Below, in pieces: positions 55,543-63,420 of a stretch of DNA of 64,000 nucleotides. Below the pieces are notes generated by a model, which did not search any database, was not told where the DNA came from, and saw nothing but the letters and a program-made list of their open reading frames with translations. The DNA lies in the NCBI RefSeq assembly GCF_000974445.1, contig NZ_BBOJ01000012.1:1-64000 (forward strand), given 5' to 3'. Positions within the stretch are counted from its first letter, which is position 1, and the number at the start of each line of letters is the position of its first letter. A program made the position numbers and the translations under genes. This DNA comes from Lentzea aerocolonigenes (lineage in GTDB: Bacteria > Actinomycetota > Actinomycetes > Mycobacteriales > Pseudonocardiaceae).

Positions 55543-57195
55543 TCAGAACTGAAGGCTCCACGCGTCGACGTAGCCGACGTCGGCCTTGGCGACGTCCTGC
55601 ACCTTGAGCTGCCAGGTGCCCGCGGCGTCCTCCGCGGAGGCGTTGACCTCGTAGGTCGTGATCACGTTGTCGCCAGAGTCGTTGCTGGAACCCTTGAGCC
55701 GGAACGACGTGCCGTCCGGGGCGACCAGGTCGATCACCAGGTCCCCGCGGTACGGGTGCTTGATGTCCACGTTGACCTTCAGCGCACCCGGCGCCTTGCC
55801 GGGGACACCGGAGACGGACACGGACGACGTCACCGCGGCACCCGCGTCGGGGATCTGCACGTCGGTCGTGTTCTCGAACTTCCCACCGGGGGGCGGTGGT
55901 TCGACGGTACCGAGGTTGGGCTTCACCACGACCAGGCCCTGCTCGATGCCGTTGACCAGCACGATGCCGCTGGCGAAGTACGGGTAGTTGCTCCACGCCC
56001 CGTTGAACTTCGCCTCGTTGGCCGCCGGGTAGATGTCGAAGTACCCGGCCTCGGTCAGCTGCGCCGACGCGACCCCGCTGACGTCGAGGATCCGCAGGCC
56101 CGCCTGGTAGTTGGCCTGGAAGGAGTACTTGCCCTTGATGTACTGGTTGTGGTCGATCGCCGTCGCGGGCGAGTTGTAGACGCCGGTGTGCACCGGGTTC
56201 GCGAGGCTCGCCAGGTCCCAGATGTAGGTCTTGGTGCGCTTGTCGGTGCCGCGCGACTCGTCCAGCTCGTCGTCGAGCAGGAAGTACCGCTGGTCCTCGG
56301 TCAGCCAGCCCTGGTGCGAGTACTGCGCGCCGGAGTAGGCCTTGCGCGAGAGCTGGACCGGGTTCGCCTTGTCGGTCACGTCGACGATCGTCAGCGTGTC
56401 CTCGTTGGAGTTGAAGCAGATCTCCCGGCCGCGGTAGGTCGCGTCCGGTCCGCGGTAGATCACGCACTGGTTGTCGTGCGTGTACCCGTCCTGCGACACG
56501 CAGCCCGCGTTCTTCGGCGACTTCGGCGTGCGGATGTCGACCATGTGCGGGCCGCCGCTGCACGTGTTGGAGCCGATCGCGTACGCGTACCCGGTCTCCT
56601 CGTTGATGGCGATGTTGTGCGCCGGGCCGAAGTCCTTGTAAACGGTGTCGGCGGTGAACGTCTGCGGCGAGGTGATCGTGCGCAGCCTGGTCAGGTCGAA
56701 CACCTGCATCCCGTGGCCGCTGATGAAGTCGGCGACGATGAACGCGTGGTCCTTGTAGACCTTCATGTCGCGCCAGGTGCTGCTGCCGCCGTTGGACGGC
56801 AGGTTGCCCAGGAACTTCGGCGCGGTCGGGGTGCTCACGTCGACGAACGCGGTGCCGTTGGTGCGGCCGACGATCGCGTACTCCTTGCCGGAGGACGAGT
56901 CGGTCCAGCCCCAGATGTCGTTGCCGTTGCCGCCGCCCATCGACGACAGCGGCAGGACGCTGAGCAGGTCCACGTTCTTGCAGGGGTAGATGTCGGCCTT
57001 GCCGTCGACGCACGGCACACCGGCCGCGGTGTTCGTGACGGCGTGCCGCTCGGCGGGCTGGTAGTCGGCCATGAACGCTCTGGCCGCCGCCTGTCCTTCG
57101 GGGGTGTCGGGATCGTGCGCGGACGCACCCGACATCGTGAGGGCGATCGCCGATGCCGTCAGCACCGCGAGCGCCCCCAGGCGCAAGGTCTTCAT
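55543..57195 (-). CDS. Secreted LVIVD/choice-of-anchor-B protein with C-terminal P domain
   Basis: 550 residues. Signal peptide MKTLRLGALAVLTASAIALTMSGASA. The beta-propeller-like region (about 70-420) has LVIVD-type units (YAIVGRTNGTAFVDVSTPTAPKFLGNLP, HAFIVADFISGHGMQVFDLTRL, LTIVDVTDKANPVQLSRKAY). A proline hinge (VEPPPPGGKFENTTDVQIPD) leads to a proprotein convertase P domain (about 440-550, VKVNVDIKHPYRGDLVIDLVAPDGTSFRL type, ending GTWQLKVQDVAKADVGYVDAWSLQF). P domains usually accompany secreted proteases, but no protease domain is present. Role unknown; extracellular binding is likely. The 138 bp upstream holds only its promoter and a weak hairpin. Confidence 0.85.
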   Translation of the reverse strand: MKTLRLGALAVLTASAIALTMSGASAHDPDTPEGQAAARAFMADYQPAERHAVTNTAAGVPCVDGKADIYPCKNVDLLSVLPLSSMGGGNGNDIWGWTDSSSGKEYAIVGRTNGTAFVDVSTPTAPKFLGNLPSNGGSSTWRDMKVYKDHAFIVADFISGHGMQVFDLTRLRTITSPQTFTADTVYKDFGPAHNIAINEETGYAYAIGSNTCSGGPHMVDIRTPKSPKNAGCVSQDGYTHDNQCVIYRGPDATYRGREICFNSNEDTLTIVDVTDKANPVQLSRKAYSGAQYSHQGWLTEDQRYFLLDDELDESRGTDKRTKTYIWDLASLANPVHTGVYNSPATAIDHNQYIKGKYSFQANYQAGLRILDVSGVASAQLTEAGYFDIYPAANEAKFNGAWSNYPYFASGIVLVNGIEQGLVVVKPNLGTVEPPPPGGKFENTTDVQIPDAGAAVTSSVSVSGVPGKAPGALKVNVDIKHPYRGDLVIDLVAPDGTSFRLKGSSNDSGDNVITTYEVNASAEDAAGTWQLKVQDVAKADVGYVDAWSLQF

Positions 57196-57333
57196 GAAGT
57201 TGGGCTCCTCACGGAAATCCCGGCCGCTCAGGACGCGGACGGGTGCAGGGTTTCCGATCAGCCCGAAGGTAGAAGCTCGCGGTGACGGCTATGAACCCCC
57301 GATCGTCTGATCTTCGGGGAGAACTTCCACAGC

Positions 57334-58380
57334 TCAGACCGGGTACGTGTGCGTCTCGGTCGCCTTCACCGCCGCCCACAACCGATCGCCGGGCCGCAGC
57401 CGCAGGTCGGCGACCGTGGCCGTGGTGACGTCCGCGAGCACGGCCGGTGCACCGTCGAGCCGCACGCGGGTCGTGTGCGCGTGCGGCTCGATGCCCGCGA
57501 CCGTCACCGGCCAGACGTTGCGCGGGCTTCCCGACGGCTGGGCCGAGTAGAGGCTGACGGCGGTGGGAGGGAACGCGATGTGCACCGCGCCCCAGGCGGG
57601 CTCGGCGATGGTGAGACGTCCGCCGCCGTCGAGCTCGACCGTCGTGCCGGTCGCGGTGCCGCGGTAGAAGTTCAGGCCCACGAGCTGCGCCACGTAGTCG
57701 GTGCGCGGACGGCGGGCGACCTCCGCCGGTGGACCTTCCTGCACGGCGCGGCCGTTCTCCAGGATGATTAGGCGGTCGGCCAGCACCATCGCGTCCAGCG
57801 GATCGTGGGTGACGAGGAGCGTGTGACCGGCGTAGTCGGCGAGGTGGCGGCCGAGCTCGGCGCGCACCTGCAGGCGGGTGGCGGCGTCCAGCGCGGCCAG
57901 CGGTTCGTCGAGCAGCAACAGGCTCGGGCCGGTGGCGAGGGCGCGGGCGAGCGCGACTCGTTGCGCCTGCCCGCCGGACAACGAGCGGGGCTTCACGTGG
58001 GCGTGGCCGTCGAGACCGACGCGGCCGAGCCACTCCCGCGCGATCGTGCGGGCTTCGGCCTTGCGGGTGCCGCGGGCGCGCAGTCCGAACGCGACGTTCT
58101 CCAGCGCGCTCAGGTGCGCGAACAGGAGGTAGTCCTGGAAGACCACGCCGATCGGCCGTTCTTCCGGTGGCACGAATGCGTCCGATCCGTCCCAAGTGGA
58201 CTCCGCGAGTGCGATCCTGCCGTTCGTCAACGGCAGCAGGCCCGCGAGCGCGCGCAACGCCGTGGACTTGCCCGCACCGTTGGGACCGAGCAGCGCGACC
58301 ACCTCGCCGGGCCCGATGGTGAGCCCGAGGTCGAGGTCGAACGTTCCGCGCGTCACGCGCAGCTCGGCGGTGAGCGTCAT
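57334..58380 (-). CDS. modC: Molybdate ABC importer ATPase
   Basis: 348 residues, ATG 58380 overlapping the permease stop. Walker A GPNGAGKST, VVFQDYLLFAHLSALENVAFGLRARG, signature LSGGQAQR, Walker B LLLLDEPLAALD, H-loop VTHDPLDA. The C-terminal 100 residues form a TOBE/Mop-like oxyanion-binding domain (GGGRLTIAEPAWGAVHIAFPPTAVSLYS; VTVAGIEPHAHTTRVRLDGAPAVLADVT). Works with ModA and ModB encoded just upstream. Last gene of the operon. Confidence 0.93.
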   Translation of the reverse strand: MTLTAELRVTRGTFDLDLGLTIGPGEVVALLGPNGAGKSTALRALAGLLPLTNGRIALAESTWDGSDAFVPPEERPIGVVFQDYLLFAHLSALENVAFGLRARGTRKAEARTIAREWLGRVGLDGHAHVKPRSLSGGQAQRVALARALATGPSLLLLDEPLAALDAATRLQVRAELGRHLADYAGHTLLVTHDPLDAMVLADRLIILENGRAVQEGPPAEVARRPRTDYVAQLVGLNFYRGTATGTTVELDGGGRLTIAEPAWGAVHIAFPPTAVSLYSAQPSGSPRNVWPVTVAGIEPHAHTTRVRLDGAPAVLADVTTATVADLRLRPGDRLWAAVKATETHTYPV

Positions 58381-59174
58381 GACGGCCCGCTGATCCACCG
58401 GTCGCGCAGACCGGCCAGCACACCGACGGACACCAGCAGCAGCACGACACTCAGCACGATCGCCGCGTCCGGATCGGACTCCAGCGCGAGGTAGACGGCG
58501 AGCGGCATGGTCGTGGTCTCGCCGGGGAAGTTGCCGGCGAACGTGATCGTCGCACCGAACTCCCCCAGCGCCCGCGCCCAGCACAGCACCGCGCCCGCCA
58601 CCACGCCGGGCAGCACCGACGGCAGCGTCACGCGCCGGAACGTCAGCCACCGCGACGCGCCGAGGGTCGCCGCCGCCTCCTCGTACCGCGGATCGGCCGC
58701 CCGCAGCGCGCCTTCCACGGAGATCACCAGGAACGGCATCGCCACGAACGCCTCGGCCACCACCACTCCGGCCGTGGTGAACGGCAGCGAGATCCCGAAC
58801 CACGCGTCGAGGTACTGCCCGACCAGACCCTTGCGGCCGAGCACCAACAACAACGCCACACCACCGACGACCGGTGGCAGCACGAGCGGAACCGTCACCA
58901 ACGCGCGCAAGAACCCGCGTCCGGGCAAGCCACTGCGCGCGAGCAACCACGCCAGCGGGATGCCCAGCGCGAGGCAGCAGATCGTGGCGAGGGAGGCGCA
59001 GACGAGCGAAAGCCGCAGCGCCTCACCGACTTCCGCGCTCAGCAACGTCGGCAGCGACGTCCACGGTGTCCTGACGAGCAGCCCTGCCAGCGGGACGAGC
59101 AGGAACGCCAGTCCGAGCACCGCGGGCAGGACGAGGACGACGGGCAGCCGCCCTCGGACCTGACGCCGTGTCAC
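58377..59174 (-). CDS. modB: Molybdate ABC importer permease
   Basis: 265 residues from GTG 59174, overlapping the modA stop. About six helices. The EAA loop is seen as EEAAATLGASRWLTFRRVTLPSVLPGVVAGAVLCWARALGEFGATITFAGNFPGETTTMPLAVYLALE; the GEFGATI..GN.PG.T.T segment is diagnostic for ModB. Couples ATP hydrolysis by ModC to entry of molybdate delivered by ModA. Confidence 0.95.
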   Translation of the reverse strand: MTRRQVRGRLPVVLVLPAVLGLAFLLVPLAGLLVRTPWTSLPTLLSAEVGEALRLSLVCASLATICCLALGIPLAWLLARSGLPGRGFLRALVTVPLVLPPVVGGVALLLVLGRKGLVGQYLDAWFGISLPFTTAGVVVAEAFVAMPFLVISVEGALRAADPRYEEAAATLGASRWLTFRRVTLPSVLPGVVAGAVLCWARALGEFGATITFAGNFPGETTTMPLAVYLALESDPDAAIVLSVVLLLVSVGVLAGLRDRWISGPS

Positions 59175-59923
59175 GGGCTGCCGAAACCGGCCGCGCCGAG
59201 CACCGCGCGTCCCTTGTCCGACAACACGAACTCGACGAACGCCTTGGCCGCGGCCGCGTTGGGCGCCTTGGCGAGCGGCGCGATCGGATAGTCGTTGACG
59301 GCCTGGCTCGCCTCGGCGAAGGTGACGCCCTCGACCTTGTCACCGGCGGCCTTGACGTCGGTCCGGTAAACCAGCGCGCCGTCGACCTCACCGAGCGAGA
59401 CTTTGGTGAGCACCGCCTTGACGTCCTGCTCCAGCGTGTCCGGCGCGGGTGTCACCTTCGCGATCTCGAAGACCTTCTTCGCCGCCGCGCCGCACGGCAC
59501 CTGCTCGGCGCAGAGGGCGATCTTCTTGCCCGCGTCGGCGAAGCCGGCCAGCGTCGTGATCTTGCCGGGGTTGCCCTTCGGCACGGCGATCGCGAGCTCG
59601 TTCCTGGCGAACGTCCTGGGCACGTCCGTGATCGTCTTGGTGTCGGTGACCTGCTTCATGTTCGCCGGCGCCGCGCTGGCGAACACGTCGGCGGGCGCAC
59701 CCTGGTCGAGCTGCTGCGCGAGCGCCGAGCTGCCGCCGAAGTTGAACTTGACCTTCGTGCCGGGATTCGCGGCCTCGAAGTCCTTGCCCAGCTGGGTGAA
59801 CGTCTCCGTGAGTGACGCGGCGGCGAACACCGTGACACCACCGGTGATCTTCCCGGAGTCCGATGTCGCGGCCGGCGCGCCGCAACCGGTCAGCAGGAGG
59901 GCCAGGACGAGAACGCCGCGCAC
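59171..59923 (-). CDS. modA: Molybdate-binding lipoprotein
   Basis: 250 residues from GTG 59923, 2 bp after the HTH-Mop stop. Lipobox LLLTGCGAPAATS; then VTVFAAASLTETFTQLGKDFEAANPGTKVKFNFGGSSALAQQLDQGAPADVFASA, the classic ModA oxyanion-binding opening with Ser residues at AASL and GSSA, and VDGALVYRTDVKAAGDKV near the end. It captures molybdate (or tungstate) outside the membrane and hands it to ModB. Confidence 0.95.
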   Translation of the reverse strand: MRGVLVLALLLTGCGAPAATSDSGKITGGVTVFAAASLTETFTQLGKDFEAANPGTKVKFNFGGSSALAQQLDQGAPADVFASAAPANMKQVTDTKTITDVPRTFARNELAIAVPKGNPGKITTLAGFADAGKKIALCAEQVPCGAAAKKVFEIAKVTPAPDTLEQDVKAVLTKVSLGEVDGALVYRTDVKAAGDKVEGVTFAEASQAVNDYPIAPLAKAPNAAAAKAFVEFVLSDKGRAVLGAAGFGSP

Positions 59924-59925
59924 GA

Positions 59926-60324
59926 TCAGGCCTCCGGGATCTCGACGACCACGTGCGTCGACTTGATGGACGCGACCGCGACGCTGCCGACCTCGAGCCC
60001 CAGTTCGTCCGCGGCCTCCCTGCTCATCAGCGACACGACGCGGAACGGGCCGGCCTGCATCTCGACCTGCGCCATCACCCCGTCCTTGAGCACGCGCGTG
60101 ACGATGCCCCGCATCCGGTTGCGCGCCGACGCGGCAACGGTGACCCCGGGTTCGTTGCTCTCGGAGAGGTGCTGGACGAACGCCGCGAGCTCCTTGCCGT
60201 CGACGGCCTTGCGCCCGTTCTCCGACACGGTGGCGTGCAGACGCCCCTGGTCGATCCACCGCCGCACGGTGTCGTCGCTGACCCCCAGGAGGGCAGCGGC
60301 CTCGCTGATCCGCAGATTCGGCAC
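59926..60324 (-). CDS. HTH plus Mop (TOBE) molybdate-responsive protein
   Basis: 132 residues from GTG 60324 (VPNLRISEAAALLGVSDDTVRRWIDQGRLHAT), an excisionase/MerR-like helix-turn-helix at 1-50. GTG 60330 is in frame but too close to the -10 box. Residues about 62-130 form a single Mop/TOBE domain (NRMRGIVTRVLKDGVMAQVEMQAGPFRVVSLMSREAADELGLEVGSVAVASIKSTHVVVEI), which binds molybdate. First gene of the modABC operon, so a molybdate-sensing regulator is likely. Confidence 0.88.
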   Translation of the reverse strand: MPNLRISEAAALLGVSDDTVRRWIDQGRLHATVSENGRKAVDGKELAAFVQHLSESNEPGVTVAASARNRMRGIVTRVLKDGVMAQVEMQAGPFRVVSLMSREAADELGLEVGSVAVASIKSTHVVVEIPEA

Positions 60325-60330
60325 GCGCAC

Positions 60331-60358
60331 ATCATATGTTCCGATTCTGCGGATGCAA
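60331..60358 (-). promoter_or_regulatory. Promoter of the molybdate operon; leaderless start
   Basis: Minus strand: -35 TTGCAT (60358-60353), 16-bp spacer, -10 TATGAT (60336-60331). Expected initiation about 7 nt on, at GTG 60324. No ribosome site precedes that GTG. Confidence 0.6.
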
Positions 60359-60444
60359 GGCCGCCTGGGAACCGCGTCTCAGGCGAGACCGATCTGGGGA
60401 GGACGGGATACGTCACCTGCTCCGCGTGGAGCACGACCGCGCTC

Positions 60445-60564
60445 GCAGCCCGCGGACTCGCCATTCTCGACCTCTACCGAATCCGCGACGGCAAGGCCGT
60501 CGAACACCGGGACGTCCTGAACCCAGTCCCCGAAACCTCAGCCAACAACAACACCATGTTCTGA
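60445..60564 (+). pseudogene. 3' remnant of a SnoaL/NTF2-like gene
   Basis: The plus-strand frame ending at TGA 60562-60564 reads GLAILDLYRIRDGKAVEHRDVLNPVPETSANNNTMF, which matches the C-terminal consensus of SnoaL-like proteins (DLFRhxDGKIVEHWDVhQPVP). Nothing upstream gives the N-terminal two thirds, and no start with a ribosome site is present. The remaining 60359-60444 region shows no other gene. Confidence 0.7.
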
Positions 60565-60625
60565 ACTGACCTACCGTCCCGCCACCGCGCGCCGGTCCGC
60601 CTCCTCTACGAGAGGCAGGCGCCTG

Positions 60626-61174
60626 TCATCGTTCGGGTGTGAGGTGGCCGGTCTCGGGGGCGGCGGTGTCGAAGGGCAGCCCGTCGAGGCAGGGGTCGTC
60701 GGGGTCGATGGCACGCAGGATGCGGCGGCTGCTGTCGCCCAGCTGGCGCTGCTGCGCCTTGGTGAGGGTGTCGAACACCAGCCGGCGGACTTCGGCGACG
60801 TGTCCGGGCGCGGTGGCGACAACCTTGTCCATGCCGGCGTCGGTGAGGATCGCCAGGGTGACGCGCCCATCGGACGGGTCGGGCGTACGGCGCACCCAGC
60901 CGCGTTTCTCCAGGCGGGCGACGACCTGCGACAGCCGGGCCAGCGAGCCCTCGGAGAAAGCGGCGAGCACGCTCATCCGCAGGGTGCGCTCGGGTGCCAT
61001 CGACAGCCCGGCGATGACCTGGTACTCGAAGTGGCTGAGCTGCGCGTCGCGCCGCAGTTGAGCGTCGATTGCCGCGGGCAGGCGGATGAGCATCGCACCC
61101 AACGCCAGCCAGTTGCTCAGCTGCTCGTCATCGAGCCAGCGCGGCTCGGCAGGATCACTCATGCCCTCGAGCAT
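60626..61174 (-). CDS. MarR-family regulator
   Basis: 182 residues from ATG 61174; ATG 61162 is the alternative (GAGGG lies only 1 nt ahead of it). The winged helix covers about 50-115: LSHFEYQVIAGLSMAPERTLRMSVLAAFSEGSLARLSQVVARLEKRGWVRRTPDPSDGRVTLAILTDAGM, with the DxRxxxxxLT wing of MarR. Divergent from the DoxX-dioxygenase-RibA-oxidoreductase genes, and probably represses them in response to phenolic or quinone compounds, as MarR/MhqR relatives do. Confidence 0.93.
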   Translation of the reverse strand: MLEGMSDPAEPRWLDDEQLSNWLALGAMLIRLPAAIDAQLRRDAQLSHFEYQVIAGLSMAPERTLRMSVLAAFSEGSLARLSQVVARLEKRGWVRRTPDPSDGRVTLAILTDAGMDKVVATAPGHVAEVRRLVFDTLTKAQQRQLGDSSRRILRAIDPDDPCLDGLPFDTAAPETGHLTPER

Positions 61175-61175
61175 A

Positions 61176-61257
61176 ACTTAACCCGTGAATCGAATTACGC
61201 ACCAAGTCACTTGCGCCTTGAAGTAAAGTGGCCTAGGGTTCACTCAACACGTTAAGT
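61176..61257. promoter_or_regulatory. MarR/DoxX divergent promoter with paired half-sites
   Basis: ACTTAAC (61176-61182) and GTTAAGT (61251-61257) bracket the gap as an inverted pair. CAAGTCACTTG (61203-61213) is a dyad between them. A plus-strand promoter TTGCGC-N17-TAGGGT (61211-61239) is possible. Confidence 0.5.
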
Positions 61258-61279
61258 AATCTAGCGGCCGGAGGGCCTC

Positions 61280-61660
61280 ATGAACATCATTTTGTGGATC
61301 ATCGCCGGTGTGCTCGCCGCCGCGTTCGCCGCCGCCGGCGCGATGAAGCTGACCCAGCCGAAGGAGAAGCTCGCCGCGTCCGGCATGGCCTGGACCGAGG
61401 ACTTCGGCACCGGCACGGTCAAACTGATCGGCGCCCTGGAAGTCCTCGCTGCCATCGGCCTGATCCTGCCCGCCGCGCTCGGCATCGCCCCGGTCCTGGT
61501 GCCGCTCGCCGCACTCGGCCTCGTCCTGGTCATGATCGGCGCGATCGTGACCCACTCCCGCCGCAAGGAAACCCAGGTCATCGGCGTCAACGTGGTCCTG
61601 CTGCTGCTCGCCGCCGCGGTTGTCTGGGGCCGCTTCGGCCCGTACTCCTTCGGCTCCTGA
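61280..61660 (+). CDS. DoxX-like membrane protein
   Basis: 126 residues from ATG 61280 behind GGAGGG. Four helices (IILWIIAGVLAAAFAAAGAMKLT, LIGALEVLAAIGLILPAALGI, LVPLAALGLVLVMIGAIVTHSRR, VIGVNVVLLLLAAAVVWGRF). The GAMKLTQPKEKL turn and GALEVLAAIGL are DoxX family marks. DoxX-like proteins are linked to redox and thiol stress, and their exact activity is unsettled. First of four plus-strand genes divergent from MarR. Confidence 0.9.
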   Translation: MNIILWIIAGVLAAAFAAAGAMKLTQPKEKLAASGMAWTEDFGTGTVKLIGALEVLAAIGLILPAALGIAPVLVPLAALGLVLVMIGAIVTHSRRKETQVIGVNVVLLLLAAAVVWGRFGPYSFGS

Positions 61661-61785
61661 CCCCTCGAGCCGCCACAACCGTCCGTCCAGTACCGCGGCA
61701 CTCGAGGAGAGCCCCGTCCCGGTCTGCCCCGGATGGCACACCCCCTCCGACGCTCCCTGCTCCATCGACCACCCGAGGCGCGACC

Positions 61786-62664
61786 ATGACCAGCCGCAGC
61801 ATCCACGACGTGCTCAACCCCGCCACACCGGCCGGCGCCTACGACGCACTGCTGACCCGCGTGCTACCCCGAGCCCGCGACCACCGCCGGTGGGAGCCGG
61901 CCGACGGCCCGCTGCCGTCACTGTTCGTCAGCCACGGCGCCCCACCCACCCTCGACGACCCGCAATGGCTCGACGACCTGTTCACCTGGGGACAGTCCCT
62001 CCCGAAACCCCGCGGCATCGTCGTCGTCTCCGCGCACTGGGAGAACGCACCCGCCGCGCTGTCCGCCTCCGCCGCCGGCACCCCGCTCTACTACGACTTC
62101 GCCGGCTTCAACCCTCGCTACTACACCCTGCAGTACGCCACCCCGGACGCCACCGACCTCGCCCACCGCATCGCCGGCACCATCCCCAGCCCCGAAGGCG
62201 TGCACCAGTTCACCAACCGCGGCCTCGACCACGGCGCCTTCATCCCGCTCATGGCCATGTACCCGGCCGCCGATGTCCCCGTCGTGCAACTGTCCATGCC
62301 CGGCCTCCACCCCCAAGCCCTGCTCAGGCTGGGCCAACGGCTCCGCACGCTGCGCGAGGAAGGCATCCTCGTCATCGGCTCCGGCTTCATGACCCACAGC
62401 TTCGCCGTCCTGCGCCAACCCGCCCTCGCCGGCTACACCACCGCCTTCGACACCTGGGCCGCCGACGCCATCAGCCGCGGCGACGTCGACACCCTCACCG
62501 ACTACCGCACCAAAGCTCCCGGCGTCGACATCGTCCACCCGACCGCCGACCACTACGTCCCGCTGCTGCTCACCCTCGGCGCCGCCACCGACCCCAGCAC
62601 CGCGACCTCGACCATCGACGGCCTCCGCTTCGGCAACTCGATCCGCTCCATCCAGATCGACTGA
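61786..62664 (+). CDS. 4,5-DOPA-type extradiol ring-cleaving dioxygenase (LigB superfamily)
   Basis: 292 residues from ATG 61786. Metal ligands are expected in PSLFVSHGAPPTLDD, IVVVSAHWENAP, GLDHGAFIPLMAMYPAADVPVVQLSM and the late PTADHYVPLLLTLGA, all diagnostic for the DODA/YgiD branch. Usually about 260 residues; an N-terminal extension of about 40 residues is present here. It opens catechol-type rings next to a hydroxyl using non-haem metal. The natural substrate in bacteria is unclear. The 125 bp after the DoxX gene holds no gene. Confidence 0.93.
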   Translation: MTSRSIHDVLNPATPAGAYDALLTRVLPRARDHRRWEPADGPLPSLFVSHGAPPTLDDPQWLDDLFTWGQSLPKPRGIVVVSAHWENAPAALSASAAGTPLYYDFAGFNPRYYTLQYATPDATDLAHRIAGTIPSPEGVHQFTNRGLDHGAFIPLMAMYPAADVPVVQLSMPGLHPQALLRLGQRLRTLREEGILVIGSGFMTHSFAVLRQPALAGYTTAFDTWAADAISRGDVDTLTDYRTKAPGVDIVHPTADHYVPLLLTLGAATDPSTATSTIDGLRFGNSIRSIQID

Positions 62665-62725
62665 TCCCTGAGGGTTCGCAAAAAAATTCGGCTCTGCCGC
62701 TGCTCACGCGCTTGCGCGGCACGAT

Positions 62726-62743
62726 CTCGGTGTCGACACCGAG
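62726..62743. other. 18-bp perfect palindrome before the GTP cyclohydrolase II gene
   Basis: CTCGGTGTCGACACCGAG, 58 bp upstream of ATG 62801, in the 136-bp gap after the dioxygenase. Could be an operator or short terminator. An A7 run (62682-62688), rare at this GC, lies in the same gap. Confidence 0.45.
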
Positions 62744-62800
62744 CGTGGCCGCCGTCGCCGTCCACCAGCGGCTCAGACATCGAGATCACGAGGAGTTCCC

Positions 62801-63409
62801 ATGACGACCGCCACCGTGCGTACCAGGGTCACCGTCCCGCTGCGCTTCGCCGACGGCTACACCGTCACCGCCGACGTGGTCACCTTCAACGGCCTGGCCG
62901 ACGGCGCCGAGCACCTCGCGATCGTCCTCGGCGACCCCGGCGCCGGCACGCCTCTCGTCCGGATGCATTCCGAATGCCTGACCGGGGACATCTTCGGCTC
63001 GGCTCGCTGCGACTGCGGCCCGCAACTGCGCGAGGCGGTGCAACGCATCGAAGGCACCGGCGGGGTGCTGCTCTACCTGCGGCAGGAAGGCCGCGGCATC
63101 GGCCTCTACAACAAGCTCGACGCGTACGCCCTGCAGGACGCCGGCTTCGACACCTACCAGGCCAACGTCGCCCTCGGCCTGCCCGAGGACGCCCGCGACT
63201 ACACCGCCGCCGCCCAGATGCTGGCCGCCCTCGGCATCACCGAGCTCAACCTGCTGACCAACAACCCCGACAAGGTACGGCAGCTGCGCGACCTCGGCGC
63301 CGCCGTCGCCGAGACCGTGCCCACCGGCGTGCACGCCACCGAAAGCAACCTGCGCTACCTGCACGCCAAGGTCGAACACACCCACCACACCATTGCCCTG
63401 GCCGGCTGA
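62801..63409 (+). CDS. ribA: GTP cyclohydrolase II (stand-alone)
   Basis: 202 residues from ATG 62801 with GAGGAG ahead. Zinc ligands in SECLTGDIFGSARCDCG (C-x10-C-x-C), GTP site GGVLLYLRQEGRGIGL, and AYALQDAGFDTYQANVALGLPEDARDYTAAAQML typical of GCHII; the end LLTNNPDKVRQL is also conserved. It opens the GTP imidazole ring to start riboflavin or deazapterin/azapteridine synthesis. There is no DHBP synthase domain or other rib gene nearby, so it is probably a specialised copy tied to the dioxygenase. Confidence 0.93.
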   Translation: MTTATVRTRVTVPLRFADGYTVTADVVTFNGLADGAEHLAIVLGDPGAGTPLVRMHSECLTGDIFGSARCDCGPQLREAVQRIEGTGGVLLYLRQEGRGIGLYNKLDAYALQDAGFDTYQANVALGLPEDARDYTAAAQMLAALGITELNLLTNNPDKVRQLRDLGAAVAETVPTGVHATESNLRYLHAKVEHTHHTIALAG

Positions 63410-63420
63410 GAGGTAGCGTC

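Noticed and set aside
57297..57319. Terminator hairpin CCCC-GATC...GATC-GGGG before the mod/LVIVD boundary
   Set aside because: Stem is interrupted and unequal; too weak to list as a feature.
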